From NCBI GenBank assembly GCA_050699515.1, contig JBOHFF010000134.1, forward strand, positions 1-64,000: a stretch of 64,000 nucleotides of DNA, in the 5' to 3' direction. Origin of the DNA: GCA-003244245 sp050699515 (GTDB taxonomy: Bacteria > Actinomycetota > Actinomycetes > Mycobacteriales > Pseudonocardiaceae). The notes under the pieces are model-generated. The model ran no database searches, had not been told where the DNA came from, and worked only from the letters and a program-made list of their open reading frames with translations. Both the position numbers and the translations under genes were made by a program. Below, piece after piece: positions 42,753 through 52,051 of this stretch (its first letter is position 1; every line of letters begins with the position of its first letter).

Positions 42753-43810
42753 CGCGCCCGACCCCGCAACAGCAGCAACGCGGGATTGCGCAGGGTGTCC
42801 GGGTCGAGCCGCGGGTCGGCGCGGGTGACCAGCAGGTCCGCGGGCGCACCGGGCACTAGGCCCGCGACACCGAGCCAGTCGCGGGCCGCCCAGCTCGCCG
42901 CCGCCAGTGCCTGCGCACCGGTGAGGCCAGCGGTGCGCAACGCGACGATCTCATCTACCAGGCGACCGTGCTGAATCCCGCCACCAGCGTCGCTGCCTGC
43001 GTAGATCGGGACTCCCGCCTCGATGGCGGCACCGATGGTGTCCCGGACCCCGGCGTGCAGCGCACGCATGTACGTGGCGTAGCGCGGGAATCTGGCGGCG
43101 CGCTCAGCGATCACCGGGAACATCTCGATGTTGATCAGTGTGGGAACCAGAGCGGTGCCGCGCACGGCCATCGCGGTGATGGTGTCGGCGGACAGGCCGG
43201 TGCCGTGCTCGATGCAGTCGATCCCGGCGGCGATCAGGGCGGGTAGGGCGTCGGCGCCGAAGACGTGCGCAGTGACCCTGGCGCCGGCATGGTGTGCGGC
43301 GGCGACCGCTTCGAGGAGCACGTCATCAGGCCACAGCGGAGCGAGATCGCCCGTGGAGCGATCGATCCAGTCACCGACCAGCTTGACCCAGCCGTCCCCG
43401 GCGGCGGCCTGCTCCAGCACCGCTTGCGGCAGCAGCCCGGGCTCGTCCAACTCCACACCGATGGTCGGGATGTAGCGCTTGGGGCGGGCCAGGTGGCGGC
43501 CGGCCCGGATGATGCGCGGCAGGTCATCGCGGGCCTGCAACGGGCGGGTGTCGATCGGGGATCCGCAGTCCCGGACGAGAAGCGTCCCGGCGTCCCGGTT
43601 GATGGCGGCCTGCTCGGCCGCCTCGGCCAGGCTCGTCGCCCCCTGAGCGCCGATACCGACGTGGCAGTGCGCGTCGACCAGGCCGGGCAGGATGTAACCG
43701 CCGTCGCAGGCAGTGACCGCCCCGGGCACCGGGTCGGCGCAGATCACCCCGTCAGCCACCCACAGCTCGCCCGGTTCCCCGGCGGGCAGTAGCACTCCCC
43801 GTAGGTGCAT
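42749..43810 (-). CDS. Amidohydrolase (imidazolonepropionase-like)
   Basis: A metal-dependent hydrolase of the amidohydrolase superfamily, Rv2915c by position. From the ATG at 43810 it has 353 residues. Metal ligands appear as HCH in DAHCHVG, Lys in WVKLVGDW, His in VTAHVFG, EHGTG, and Asp in AGSDAGGG. The substrate is unknown. It overlaps the CPBP gene and is divergent from the HTH-TPR regulator at 44059, with a 248-bp promoter gap. Confidence 0.85.
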   Translation of the reverse strand: MHLRGVLLPAGEPGELWVADGVICADPVPGAVTACDGGYILPGLVDAHCHVGIGAQGATSLAEAAEQAAINRDAGTLLVRDCGSPIDTRPLQARDDLPRIIRAGRHLARPKRYIPTIGVELDEPGLLPQAVLEQAAAGDGWVKLVGDWIDRSTGDLAPLWPDDVLLEAVAAAHHAGARVTAHVFGADALPALIAAGIDCIEHGTGLSADTITAMAVRGTALVPTLINIEMFPVIAERAARFPRYATYMRALHAGVRDTIGAAIEAGVPIYAGSDAGGGIQHGRLVDEIVALRTAGLTGAQALAAASWAARDWLGVAGLVPGAPADLLVTRADPRLDPDTLRNPALLLLRGRAR

Positions 43811-44058
43811 CGCCTGCGCCGGCAAAGACTCCGTGATTTCTCGCGGAACCGTGTGGGTGTGCTCACCAGCGCTGGTAGCTGTACCGGGTGTCGTGCTGAC
43901 GCGCGGAAACCGTTGTCGTTGACGATCGCCCGTTGTCATCGTTGGTCAGTGTATTCGACACCAGAGCGGGACCATCGGAGATCAACCCATCCGACGATCT
44001 TGTTGCTGAACCGCTCGCGTACCCTCCTTCGCGGCTAGACGTCTCATAGGGAGCGATG

Positions 44059-45369
44059 ATGGCAATCAAGGACACCGACCCGGCGATCTTCGAGCAGCCG
44101 GACATGCGACGCGCTCTGGCGGAGCGTGACATCACCAAGGTGTACAAGATCCTCATCGACAACGGCGTAACACAGGCGCACATCGCGTCGCTGGTAGGAC
44201 AGCAGGCGTCCGAGGTATCCGAGATCATCTCCGGACGCCAAGTACAGGGCTACGACGTACTCGTAAGGGTTGCGGAGGGCTTCGGCGTGTCGCGGGGAGC
44301 GATGGGTCTTGCCTACGCTGGCGACGGCGAGGGGGACGATTCGCCGATTGTTGACGAGGTGACCGAGGAGATGAGACGCCGAGGGTTGCTCGCGGCCGGG
44401 GCGATCGCGCTGTTCAACCGCCCGATCCTGGGCGAGATCTTAGAGGTACCTGAACGTCCACCGGCTCCAACCCCGCTGCCAGCACAACTAGGTGAGGCCG
44501 ATGTCGCGGCGATAGTGGAGATGACGGCCCGCCTCGATGCACAGGCCCAGTACTACGGTGGCTGCGCCGACATTCTCACGCCAGTCGCCCAGCGCGCCGA
44601 GCGACTGCTAGAGGTCCCAGCGGCTGACATGACCAAGCTGGGGATGATGAAGGCCGTGGCCGGGCTGCACAACGTGGCTGGCTGGGCGGCGTATGACTCC
44701 AAGGATCAAGACCGAGCCCGATACCACTTTGCTCGTGCGATGAGTCTCGGCAACCACGGCGATGGATATGAGTTCTCCCGTGCCGCCTACCTCGCTGGGG
44801 TCTCAGTGGCGGAGCAAGGTGCCCTTACCGATGGTCTCAAGTTCTTGCAGCTCGGCGAGATGCGACTGAACGATGCCGAACCAAGCGAGCGTACCGAAGC
44901 GCTGAAGGCATGGATCGGTGCCGACTCGGCCTGCATCCTGGCTGAAATGGGTCACCGGGACAAGTGCCGGGTGTCGCTGGCACGGGCACTCGAGGGCTGG
45001 CGTCCGCCGGATGCGGACGACGCGGCCGAGATGGACTGGCTCAACGGACTCATCCAGATGCAGCTTGGCAATGATGACTCGGCCGAGCGGTTCGTGGCCA
45101 CGTCGCTGCGGCACTGGCAGGGTTCACAAGATCGCAGATCTACTGTCCTGGGCGAGATCACCATGGCGACACTGCATGTGCGTTCCGGGGACTCGACTGG
45201 AACTCTGCGGGCCTACCAAGCGATCACGCAGGTGCGAGAGATGCACACGAAACGAGCACGGGAGCGCCTGAAACCGTTGATCATGGCGTTGGATGAGCGT
45301 CCTGGCGAGGAGCCTCAGAAGCTGGTGCTGCTAGCCCGCCGGGTCGCTGTCGCTAGCGATCCGATCTGA
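44059..45369 (+). CDS. XRE-type HTH regulator with TPR-like domain (paralogue 2)
   Basis: The 436-residue protein (ATG 44059, TAGGGAG upstream; an ATG three bases earlier is equal) has the same layout as the protein at 34625: HTH about 35-60 (GVTQAHIASLVGQQASEV), SGRQVQGYDVLVRVAEGFGV, and a TPR-like helical remainder with RARYHFARAMSLGNHGDG. The role is unknown, but the family resembles peptide- or protein-sensing regulators. It is convergent with the gene at 45380, ten bases apart. No GC shift is obvious. Confidence 0.78.
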   Translation: MAIKDTDPAIFEQPDMRRALAERDITKVYKILIDNGVTQAHIASLVGQQASEVSEIISGRQVQGYDVLVRVAEGFGVSRGAMGLAYAGDGEGDDSPIVDEVTEEMRRRGLLAAGAIALFNRPILGEILEVPERPPAPTPLPAQLGEADVAAIVEMTARLDAQAQYYGGCADILTPVAQRAERLLEVPAADMTKLGMMKAVAGLHNVAGWAAYDSKDQDRARYHFARAMSLGNHGDGYEFSRAAYLAGVSVAEQGALTDGLKFLQLGEMRLNDAEPSERTEALKAWIGADSACILAEMGHRDKCRVSLARALEGWRPPDADDAAEMDWLNGLIQMQLGNDDSAERFVATSLRHWQGSQDRRSTVLGEITMATLHVRSGDSTGTLRAYQAITQVREMHTKRARERLKPLIMALDERPGEEPQKLVLLARRVAVASDPI

Positions 45370-45379
45370 GTGAGACCGA

Positions 45380-46210
45380 CTATGGGATCCGCTGGAGAAC
45401 CTGGACTCGTCCCCATTGCACGATCGTCACCGCAAGATGAACAACGGCCTGTGCCTGTTCGAGGGTGATTACCGCGGGGGTGCCGCCTCCGTGACGGTCA
45501 GGGTTCGGCCAGATCAACTCCAGCATCAGCACGAGCCGGTTAGCGCTGAAGTCACTGTTCGTACCGGGGAGCACGAGCTTCCAGCGCTGGGGCTGCGAGC
45601 GCAGATCGCCGATGACATTGCTCAGGGTCGCCTTCGCGTTGCTCGGGCAGACAACTGGCTTGAGAATATGCTCCACAGCCTTGATCGAGTGGTCCCAGGC
45701 GTCAGAGGGATCAGGCTCACGGCCGTAGGCCTTCCTCCATGCCTCCACCAGCTCATCGCTCGCAGCGTCGTGCGGTAGCGAGGCGGTGTCGTATGCCTCT
45801 TGCGCGACTGGATCGACGCGTCGCCACAGTCCTGTCTTGGTGGCTGTCCAGGCAGAGCCGCCGTAGAGGAGCATCTGCTCAAGTCTGTCTGTGGAACAGG
45901 TCTCCTGAGCCAGCTGGATCGTGGCGTGGACGACGTCCAGAAACTGATCCGGGTCCGAGTTACAAAAATTGATGATCTCGCTCCAGAGCCAAGAATCCGA
46001 TGCCAAAGCGTCGAGCGGGATTCGGCAGGTAACTGCGACAGCCTGCATCGTCGCGGTTCGGGCAGTTTCCGAGATGAAGACTCCGGATGGGCAACCAAAG
46101 GTGTCGTTTAACCATCGGCGGACCGGCCGGTGCAGGTGCCGGGGCACACCCTCGTGCGGGCCGTCCGGTTTCGGCCGTCCTTCCCGCCTCGTGGGCGTTT
46201 GCCACACCAC
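45380..46210 (-). CDS. Conserved hypothetical protein, unknown function
   Basis: The 276-residue product starts at a GTG (46210) with AGGAGA nine bases upstream. The C-terminal half carries LVEAWRKAYGREPDPSDAWDHSIKAVEHI and then SNAKATLSNVIGDLRSQP, a pattern that I recall from uncharacterised actinobacterial proteins sometimes placed near mobile or phage genes, and vaguely like abortive-infection C-terminal domains. There is no transmembrane segment or known catalytic motif. It is convergent with the HTH-TPR regulator and stands between it and ffh, so it belongs to the local accessory insert. Confidence 0.65.
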   Translation of the reverse strand: MVWQTPTRREGRPKPDGPHEGVPRHLHRPVRRWLNDTFGCPSGVFISETARTATMQAVAVTCRIPLDALASDSWLWSEIINFCNSDPDQFLDVVHATIQLAQETCSTDRLEQMLLYGGSAWTATKTGLWRRVDPVAQEAYDTASLPHDAASDELVEAWRKAYGREPDPSDAWDHSIKAVEHILKPVVCPSNAKATLSNVIGDLRSQPQRWKLVLPGTNSDFSANRLVLMLELIWPNPDRHGGGTPAVITLEQAQAVVHLAVTIVQWGRVQVLQRIP

Positions 46211-46291
46211 AGACCAATCTCTCCTGCAAAGTCGATCAATCACGGACCAGCGCGAACGGTTCTAACGTTTGTCGTTACCTGTCAGCAAACA

Positions 46292-47851
46292 TCATTTCTT
46301 GCGGAACAGTTTCGTCGGGTCGAAGCCGGGGGGCAGCTGGTCCATCCCGGGCAATTTAGATAGATCCGGCAGTTCGGGCATGTTGCCGGGCAGCGTCGGC
46401 ATGCCGCCGGGCAGCGCTCTGGGCGTCCTCGGCGGTGTCGGGCCCCGTCCCTTGCCCTTCTTGGCCTTGCGTCCCTTGCGGGCCCGGCGTCCGGGGCCGG
46501 TCCCGGGGAAACCGAACCGGCCGGCCATCTGCTGCATCATCTTGCGAGCCTCGAAGAACCGCTCGACGAGCTGGTTGACCTCGCTGACTGCCACTCCGGA
46601 CCCGCGGGCGATGCGCTGCCGCCGGGAGGCGTTGATGATCTTCGGGTCGGCCCGCTCCGCGGGCGTCATCCCGCGGATGATGGCCTGCAACCGGTCCAGT
46701 TGCTTGTCGTCGACCTGGGCGAGCTGCTCTTTCATGCCGGCCGCACCGGGGAGCATCCCGAGCAGGTTGGCTATCGGCCCCATCTTGCGGATGGCCTGCA
46801 TCTGCTCGAGGAAGTCCTCCAGGGTCAGCTCACCACTGCCGATCTTGGCGGCGGTCTGCTCGGCCTGCTCGGCGTCGAAGGCCTGCTCAGCCTGCTCGAT
46901 CAGGGTGAGCAGATCCCCCATGCCCAGGATCCGGCTGGCCATCCGGTCCGGGTGGAAGACGTCGAAGTCCTCCAGCTTCTCCCCGTTGGAGGCGAACAGG
47001 ATCGGCACGCCGGTGACCTGCCGCACTGACAGCGCCGCACCACCCCGGGCGTCGCCATCCAGCTTGGTGAGCACGACGCCAGTGAAGCCGACCCCGTCGC
47101 GGAACGCCTCGGAGGTGGATACCGCGTCCTGTCCGATCATGGCGTCGATGACGAACAGGGTCTCGTTGGGCTGCACCGCGTCCCGGATGTCGGCGGCCTG
47201 CTGCATCATCTCGGCGTCGATACCCAGCCGCCCGGCGGTGTCCACCACGACGATGTCGTGCTGGCGGGCCCGGGCCTCGGCGACCCCGCGCCGCGAGACG
47301 TCGACCGGGTCACCGACACCATCGCCGGACTGTGCCGTCGTCTCACCGGTCGCTGACACGCCCGGATGGGGAGCGAACACCTGCACCCCCGCCTGCTCAC
47401 CCACGATCTGCAGCTGGGTGACCGCGTTGGGTCGTTGCAGGTCCGCAGCGACGAGCAACGGGGTGTGCCCCTGGCTACGCAGCCAACGGGCGAGCTTGCC
47501 GGCCAGCGTGGTCTTCCCGGAACCCTGCAGACCCGCCAACATGATCACGGTTGGGGGCGTCTTCGCCAGTTCCAGACGCCGGGTCTCGCCGCCCAGAATG
47601 CCGATGAGCTCCTCATGGACGATCTTGATGACCTGCTGGGCGGGATTCAGCGCGGCCGAGACCTCAGCGCCCTTGGCACGCTCCTTGACCTGCGCGATGA
47701 ACTGGCGGACCACCGGCAACGCGACGTCGGCTTCGAGCAGTGCGATGCGGATCTCGCGGGCAGCGGCGTCGATGTCGGCGTCGGAGAGCCTGCCCTTGCC
47801 GCGCAGACTGGTCAACGCTGCGGTGAGCCGGTCGGAGAGGGTGTCGAACAC
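46292..47851 (-). CDS. ffh: Signal recognition particle protein Ffh
   Basis: Ffh binds signal sequences and, with FtsY, targets membrane proteins. The 519-residue protein has the N domain (ALLEADVALPVVRQF), G1 GLQGSGKT at 107-114, VDTAGRLGID, and LTKLDGDARGGAALS, then the methionine-rich M domain (QMAGRFGF) and a basic Gly-rich tail. An insertion of about ten residues (SATGETTAQSGDG) follows HPGV in the G domain, typical of the group. It is preceded by 355 bp without genes. Confidence 0.96.
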   Translation of the reverse strand: MFDTLSDRLTAALTSLRGKGRLSDADIDAAAREIRIALLEADVALPVVRQFIAQVKERAKGAEVSAALNPAQQVIKIVHEELIGILGGETRRLELAKTPPTVIMLAGLQGSGKTTLAGKLARWLRSQGHTPLLVAADLQRPNAVTQLQIVGEQAGVQVFAPHPGVSATGETTAQSGDGVGDPVDVSRRGVAEARARQHDIVVVDTAGRLGIDAEMMQQAADIRDAVQPNETLFVIDAMIGQDAVSTSEAFRDGVGFTGVVLTKLDGDARGGAALSVRQVTGVPILFASNGEKLEDFDVFHPDRMASRILGMGDLLTLIEQAEQAFDAEQAEQTAAKIGSGELTLEDFLEQMQAIRKMGPIANLLGMLPGAAGMKEQLAQVDDKQLDRLQAIIRGMTPAERADPKIINASRRQRIARGSGVAVSEVNQLVERFFEARKMMQQMAGRFGFPGTGPGRRARKGRKAKKGKGRGPTPPRTPRALPGGMPTLPGNMPELPDLSKLPGMDQLPPGFDPTKLFRKK

Positions 47852-48206
47852 GCCGGTCGCACTCCCTTGGAGATCCGGTGGGGTGATGGACCCCGGTGAC
47901 GTGACCCTGAGATGACCCCGGAGTCTGGCTACCTGTTCGCCAGCGTAGCCGCGCCGACCGCGGCACGGACGCCTGGATCGCCGGCATCCCAGGCCCCACC
48001 CCGGGCTGCCGGCGATCCGGCCAGGACTCCTGGAGGCGAGAGCGGTACACCCGCTGCCCGATTTCTCCGGCCCGGGCAGCGGCCCCGTGTCCGCCCGACC
48101 ACCGCCGAGCCACCCGATCAGCGTGCCGCTGCCTGGGCACTACCGGCAGCGCGAATACCCGCGATTGGCCTAGGTAGGACTACTCGACCTGCGTTGTGCC
48201 CTGTGC
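47852..48206. other. Intergenic region upstream of ffh
   Basis: About 355 bp between ffh and the DivIVA-like gene, both leftward. No convincing gene or RNA was recognised. It probably contains the ffh promoter and the terminator of the upstream gene. A CCTAGG-centred stretch near 48169-48212 (CTAGGTAGGAC and CCTAGGGATG) is the only noticeable repeat. Confidence 0.35.
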
Positions 48207-49163
48207 CTAGGGATGCAGTCCGTACCGGGCGGTGGATTGATCCACCCGCTGGGGACGACCCACCGGGCCGGGCCGCGACACCTGCCGGATCGCACCGGAG
48301 CGGCCGGCGCTGCCCGCTGGCTCCGGCGGTGGTTGCGGCGCTGGTTCCGGTGGAGGTTGCGCACTCAGCAGCTCGGCGTGCTCATCCTGCTCGGCGACGG
48401 TGGGCTGATCCGCGACGCCGAGCGCCTCGGCCAGCAGCCGTTGTACCGCGCTGAGCTGATCGGTGACCTCGGAACGCAGTACTCTGGCGGCGTTGACCTG
48501 CCGTTTGACCTTGGTCACCCGGTTGTTCAGCCGTTCGCCGGCGATCTGGAGGAGCAGATACAGCGCGGCGATGCTGCGGGCTTGATAATCGCTGACCCAG
48601 GTTTCCAGCTCGGCTTGGCGGCTGGCGATGTCCTGTTCGGAACGCTGCTCGGCCTGCTGGCGCCGGTGGGCGGACTCGGCATCCGCGGTCTCCCGCCGGC
48701 TGGTGGACTCCGCCTCCAAGCGCTCGCACAGCTGCCTGGTCTCGGCCAGCAGCTGATCAGCCTGGGCGTGGGCGCTCTCCCGCAGCGAGACGGTCTCGTG
48801 CTCGGCTGAGGTCGCCAGCTCGGCCGCCTCGTCCTCGGCCATCTGCAGCATGCGCTGGATTCGCGCGGTCGCGCCGGTCAGCGGGGAGCGTTGCAACCGA
48901 TCGACCTCGGAGGCCGCTTCCTTGGCCTCCCGGCGGAGGAGATCAACCTGCCTGGTCGCCTCAGCCATCTCTCGACGCAGCTGTTCAAGGTAGTCGTTGA
49001 GGTCGCCGGCCCGCCGCAGCGCAGCATCACGCTCGGCTCCGATGGTGGCAACGCGAGACTTGAGCGCGCTGACGTAGTCGATGACCTGCTGGCGGTCGAA
49101 CCCGCGCAACACGATCTCGAACGGCGGAGGTGAGGGAACGACCTCGTCCCGAGTTCGGTGCAT
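48207..49163 (-). CDS. DivIVA-domain coiled-coil protein (FilP-like)
   Basis: From the ATG at 49163 the 318-residue protein starts with a DivIVA-like head (PPFEIVLRGFDRQQVIDYVSALK), then a long heptad-rich, Glu/Arg/Ala-rich coiled coil (about 60-230), and a Pro-rich acidic tail. This matches the actinobacterial cellulose-binding/FilP-type cytoskeletal proteins that organise growth at hyphal tips. The gene follows glnD and is separate from ffh. Confidence 0.8.
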   Translation of the reverse strand: MHRTRDEVVPSPPPFEIVLRGFDRQQVIDYVSALKSRVATIGAERDAALRRAGDLNDYLEQLRREMAEATRQVDLLRREAKEAASEVDRLQRSPLTGATARIQRMLQMAEDEAAELATSAEHETVSLRESAHAQADQLLAETRQLCERLEAESTSRRETADAESAHRRQQAEQRSEQDIASRQAELETWVSDYQARSIAALYLLLQIAGERLNNRVTKVKRQVNAARVLRSEVTDQLSAVQRLLAEALGVADQPTVAEQDEHAELLSAQPPPEPAPQPPPEPAGSAGRSGAIRQVSRPGPVGRPQRVDQSTARYGLHP

Positions 49164-49185
49164 GCGGCCGGATGGTAGTCCGCGC

Positions 49186-51630
49186 TCAGCGGGCCGCGCT
49201 GAGCACCGCACGCTCGACCCGATCGCGTACCTCAGGCGGCAGCACGGCATGACCGTCGGGGATGTCCTGAGCAGGGGAGATACCGTCAGCGCCGAAGGCT
49301 GTCAGGCAGAACGAGTCCACCACCGAGTTGCCCAACGTCGCGATCCGTGCCCAGCGGACGACGACCGCGTTGCCCTCCAACGCCATGGCGACTCGATGCA
49401 GCAACCCGATCCGGTCGGTGGTACGCAGCTCGAGGACCACCGCTCCGGTGGCCTCGTCGTCGAACCACAACACCTTGGTCTCGGCCTCGGGCGATCCCGT
49501 GGCGGGCGCTGACGTCTCGCCGTAGTCGCGCTCCTTGCCGGCCAACGCCTCCGCCAACGACAGTGACCCATCCAGTGCGCGCGCCAGGTCCTGGCGGAGC
49601 AACGCGACGTCAGGAAAGCGACCGAAACGCGGTGAGACGGTGAAGCTCTCCACCGCCGCGGAGCCTTCGGGGAGTTCCACGATCTGCAGGTCCGCGGAGT
49701 GGACCTGCAGGGAATGCAGCGCGAGCACCCCGGCGGCCAGCGCGAGCACTCCCGGCCGGCCAGGGGTCACGATCATCACGATGGTGGTCTCCCGTCGCCC
49801 GGCGACGGGGTCCGCCGCGACGTGCAGCGAGCCGTTCTCGATGCAGCGCTGCGCCAGCGCATGGTGTTTCTCGGTGAGCGGTGCCGGTGTCGGCGGGGGC
49901 CGCCCGGACAGCACCGCGCGGCAGCGGTCGGCGAGATCGGAGATCAGCGCGGCACGCCATTCGGTCCAGACGCCGGGGCCGGTGGCGAGACTGTCGGCCT
50001 CGGCCAAGGCGACCAGCAGCTCCAGCAGGACGGGATCCTCGCCGAGGGTGGCGACCACCCGTCTCGCGGTGCTGGGGTCCTGGAGATCTCGGCGTGTCGC
50101 GGTGTGGGGTAGCAGCAGGTGGTGGCGCACCATTGCGCGCAGCGTCTCGGCGTCGGAAGACCCCAGACCGAGCCGGTGCCCGATCTGCTCCGCGAGTGCG
50201 GCGCCGACCACGGAATGGTCGCCGCCGCGGCCTTTGCCCAGGTCGTGCAGCAGCGCGCCGAGCAGCAACAGATCTGGACGAGCCACCCTCGTAGTCAGCC
50301 GGGCCGCCTGGGCCGCTGCCTCCACCAGATGCCGGTCCACGGTCCACACGTGGATACGGTCCCGCGGGGGGAGATCACGGACCGCACCCCATTCCGGGAA
50401 CAGCCGCCCCCACAGCCCGGCACGGTCCATGGCCTCGATCACATCCACCGCCGGCGGTCCCGCGCCCAGCAGCGACAGCAGCTCCTCCAGGGCCGGCCGC
50501 GGCCATGGCCGGCGCAGTTCAGGAGCGGTGTCGGCGAGGGTGGTGAGGGTGCCGGTGGCGACCGGTAATCCGGTTCGCGCCGCCGTCGCCGCGACCCGTA
50601 ACGCCAGTGCCGGATCGCGTGCCGGGTTGGCGTCACGCGCCAGCGCCACCTGCCCGCCGTGCTCGACCACGCCCTCATCCAGCGGACGACGCTGCGGCGC
50701 CCGCCTGAAGCCGCGCAGCCGCGCCCGTCCCCGGGGTGGCAGTGCGGCGCGCGCGGTGCGCAACCCCACATCCACCGCGTAGACCACCGTCCGCGCCGCC
50801 CCGGACAGGCTCCTGGCCAGATCGAACCGGTCTCCGAGCGCCAACACCGCGGCCACCTCGTCGGCATCCTGCGCGCGGAGCACATCGGATCCCCGGCCGG
50901 CGAGCCGGTGCAGCTCGGTGCGCACGTCCAACAGCAGCTCGCGGGCGTGGCATACCTCCGCTGTAGCGCTGTCCGCGAGCTGGCCCGCGGACAGCGCGTC
51001 GAGCAACTGGATGTCCCGCAACCCCCCATGGCCGTTCTTGAGGTCCGGTTCCACCCGGTGCGCGATGTCGCCACTGCGCGACCAGCGCTGCTGGGCCGAC
51101 TCGGCGAGCTCCTCCAGTCTGGTGCGGATGCCGCTGCGCCAGGCCCGCCGCACGGCGGTGTCCATCGCGGTGAACAGCGCCTCGTCCCCGGCGATCAGCC
51201 GAGCCTCCAGCAGCCCCAACGCGGCGCGCAGGTCGGTGGCCGCCACCTGCACCGCCTGCCCGACGGTGCGCACGCTGTGATCCAACTCGATGCGGGCGTC
51301 CCACAGCGGGTACCACAACGAGTCCGCGAGCTCAGCCACCTCGCGCTTGCCGTCGTGCAACAGCACCAGGTCCAGGTCGGAATACGGCACCACCTCGCGA
51401 CGGCCCAGGGCACCGACGGCGACCAGCGCGGTGCCGTTACCGACGCCCACCGCGGCGCAGCGAGAGGTCAGCCACAGCTCGTAGAGGTCCGCCAACGCTG
51501 ATCGCAGCGCCGGCGCGCTCAGCTGGCGCTGCCGGGAGTTCCCGCCGAGCAGCGCGGCCCGAGCCCTGACCAGGTCATCCGCCGAGGCGGCCGAGCTCCC
51601 GTCCCGGGGCGGGGCACCAGAGCACGCCAT
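49186..51630 (-). CDS. glnD: [Protein-PII] uridylyltransferase/uridylyl-removing enzyme
   Basis: GlnD senses glutamine and (de)uridylylates PII, although in some actinobacteria it adenylylates. From the ATG at 51630 (AAGGGG upstream) it has 814 residues. The nucleotidyltransferase motif is ALGRREVVPYSDLDLVLL, the HD hydrolase motif HDLGKGRGGDHS, and two C-terminal ACT domains (VMIVTPGRPGVLALAAGVL, LRTTDRIGLLHRVAMAL). It lies 76 bp downstream of glnB in the amtB-glnB-glnD operon. Confidence 0.93.
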   Translation of the reverse strand: MACSGAPPRDGSSAASADDLVRARAALLGGNSRQRQLSAPALRSALADLYELWLTSRCAAVGVGNGTALVAVGALGRREVVPYSDLDLVLLHDGKREVAELADSLWYPLWDARIELDHSVRTVGQAVQVAATDLRAALGLLEARLIAGDEALFTAMDTAVRRAWRSGIRTRLEELAESAQQRWSRSGDIAHRVEPDLKNGHGGLRDIQLLDALSAGQLADSATAEVCHARELLLDVRTELHRLAGRGSDVLRAQDADEVAAVLALGDRFDLARSLSGAARTVVYAVDVGLRTARAALPPRGRARLRGFRRAPQRRPLDEGVVEHGGQVALARDANPARDPALALRVAATAARTGLPVATGTLTTLADTAPELRRPWPRPALEELLSLLGAGPPAVDVIEAMDRAGLWGRLFPEWGAVRDLPPRDRIHVWTVDRHLVEAAAQAARLTTRVARPDLLLLGALLHDLGKGRGGDHSVVGAALAEQIGHRLGLGSSDAETLRAMVRHHLLLPHTATRRDLQDPSTARRVVATLGEDPVLLELLVALAEADSLATGPGVWTEWRAALISDLADRCRAVLSGRPPPTPAPLTEKHHALAQRCIENGSLHVAADPVAGRRETTIVMIVTPGRPGVLALAAGVLALHSLQVHSADLQIVELPEGSAAVESFTVSPRFGRFPDVALLRQDLARALDGSLSLAEALAGKERDYGETSAPATGSPEAETKVLWFDDEATGAVVLELRTTDRIGLLHRVAMALEGNAVVVRWARIATLGNSVVDSFCLTAFGADGISPAQDIPDGHAVLPPEVRDRVERAVLSAAR

Positions 51631-51706
51631 GGCTGCCCCTTCCATCCGGTCATCGGCCCCACCACCGCCGGCGGGAGATGCTCGGCGAGTGTGGCGTGCT
51701 GGCCGC

Positions 51707-52045
51707 TCAGAGCGCGTCGAGACCGCGCTCCCCGGTCCGCACCCGGACCACGGTGTCCACTGAGGTGACCCAGATCTTCCCGTCCCCGATCTTCCCGGTC
51801 CGGGCCGCCTCGACCAGCGCGTCGATGGTCTTGTCCACCTGCGCTTCGTCCACCACGACCTCGACCCGGATCTTCGGCACGAAATCCACCGAGTACTCGG
51901 CTCCACGGTAGATCTCGGTGTGGCCCTTCTGCCGGCCGAAACCCTGTACCTCACTGACCGTCATCCCGAGCACCCCGATGCGCTCCAGCGCGCCCTTGAC
52001 ATCCTCCAGCGTGAACGGCTTAACGATCGCGGTCACCAGCTTCAT
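51707..52045 (-). CDS. glnB: Nitrogen regulatory protein PII (GlnK type)
   Basis: PII is a trimeric sensor of 2-oxoglutarate and ATP that blocks AmtB and is modified at Tyr51. The 112-residue protein begins MKLVTAIVKPF, carries the T-loop EIYRGAEYSVDFVPK with the modifiable tyrosine in GAEY, and the IGDGKIWV block. Start at 52045; ATG 52051 is also in frame. It lies six bases after amtB. Confidence 0.95.
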   Translation of the reverse strand: MKLVTAIVKPFTLEDVKGALERIGVLGMTVSEVQGFGRQKGHTEIYRGAEYSVDFVPKIRVEVVVDEAQVDKTIDALVEAARTGKIGDGKIWVTSVDTVVRVRTGERGLDAL

Positions 52046-52051
52046 CGCCAC

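Noticed and set aside
46269..47915. 548-codon rightward frame
   Set aside because: Opposite strand of ffh; low-complexity Ser/Ala/Arg composition.
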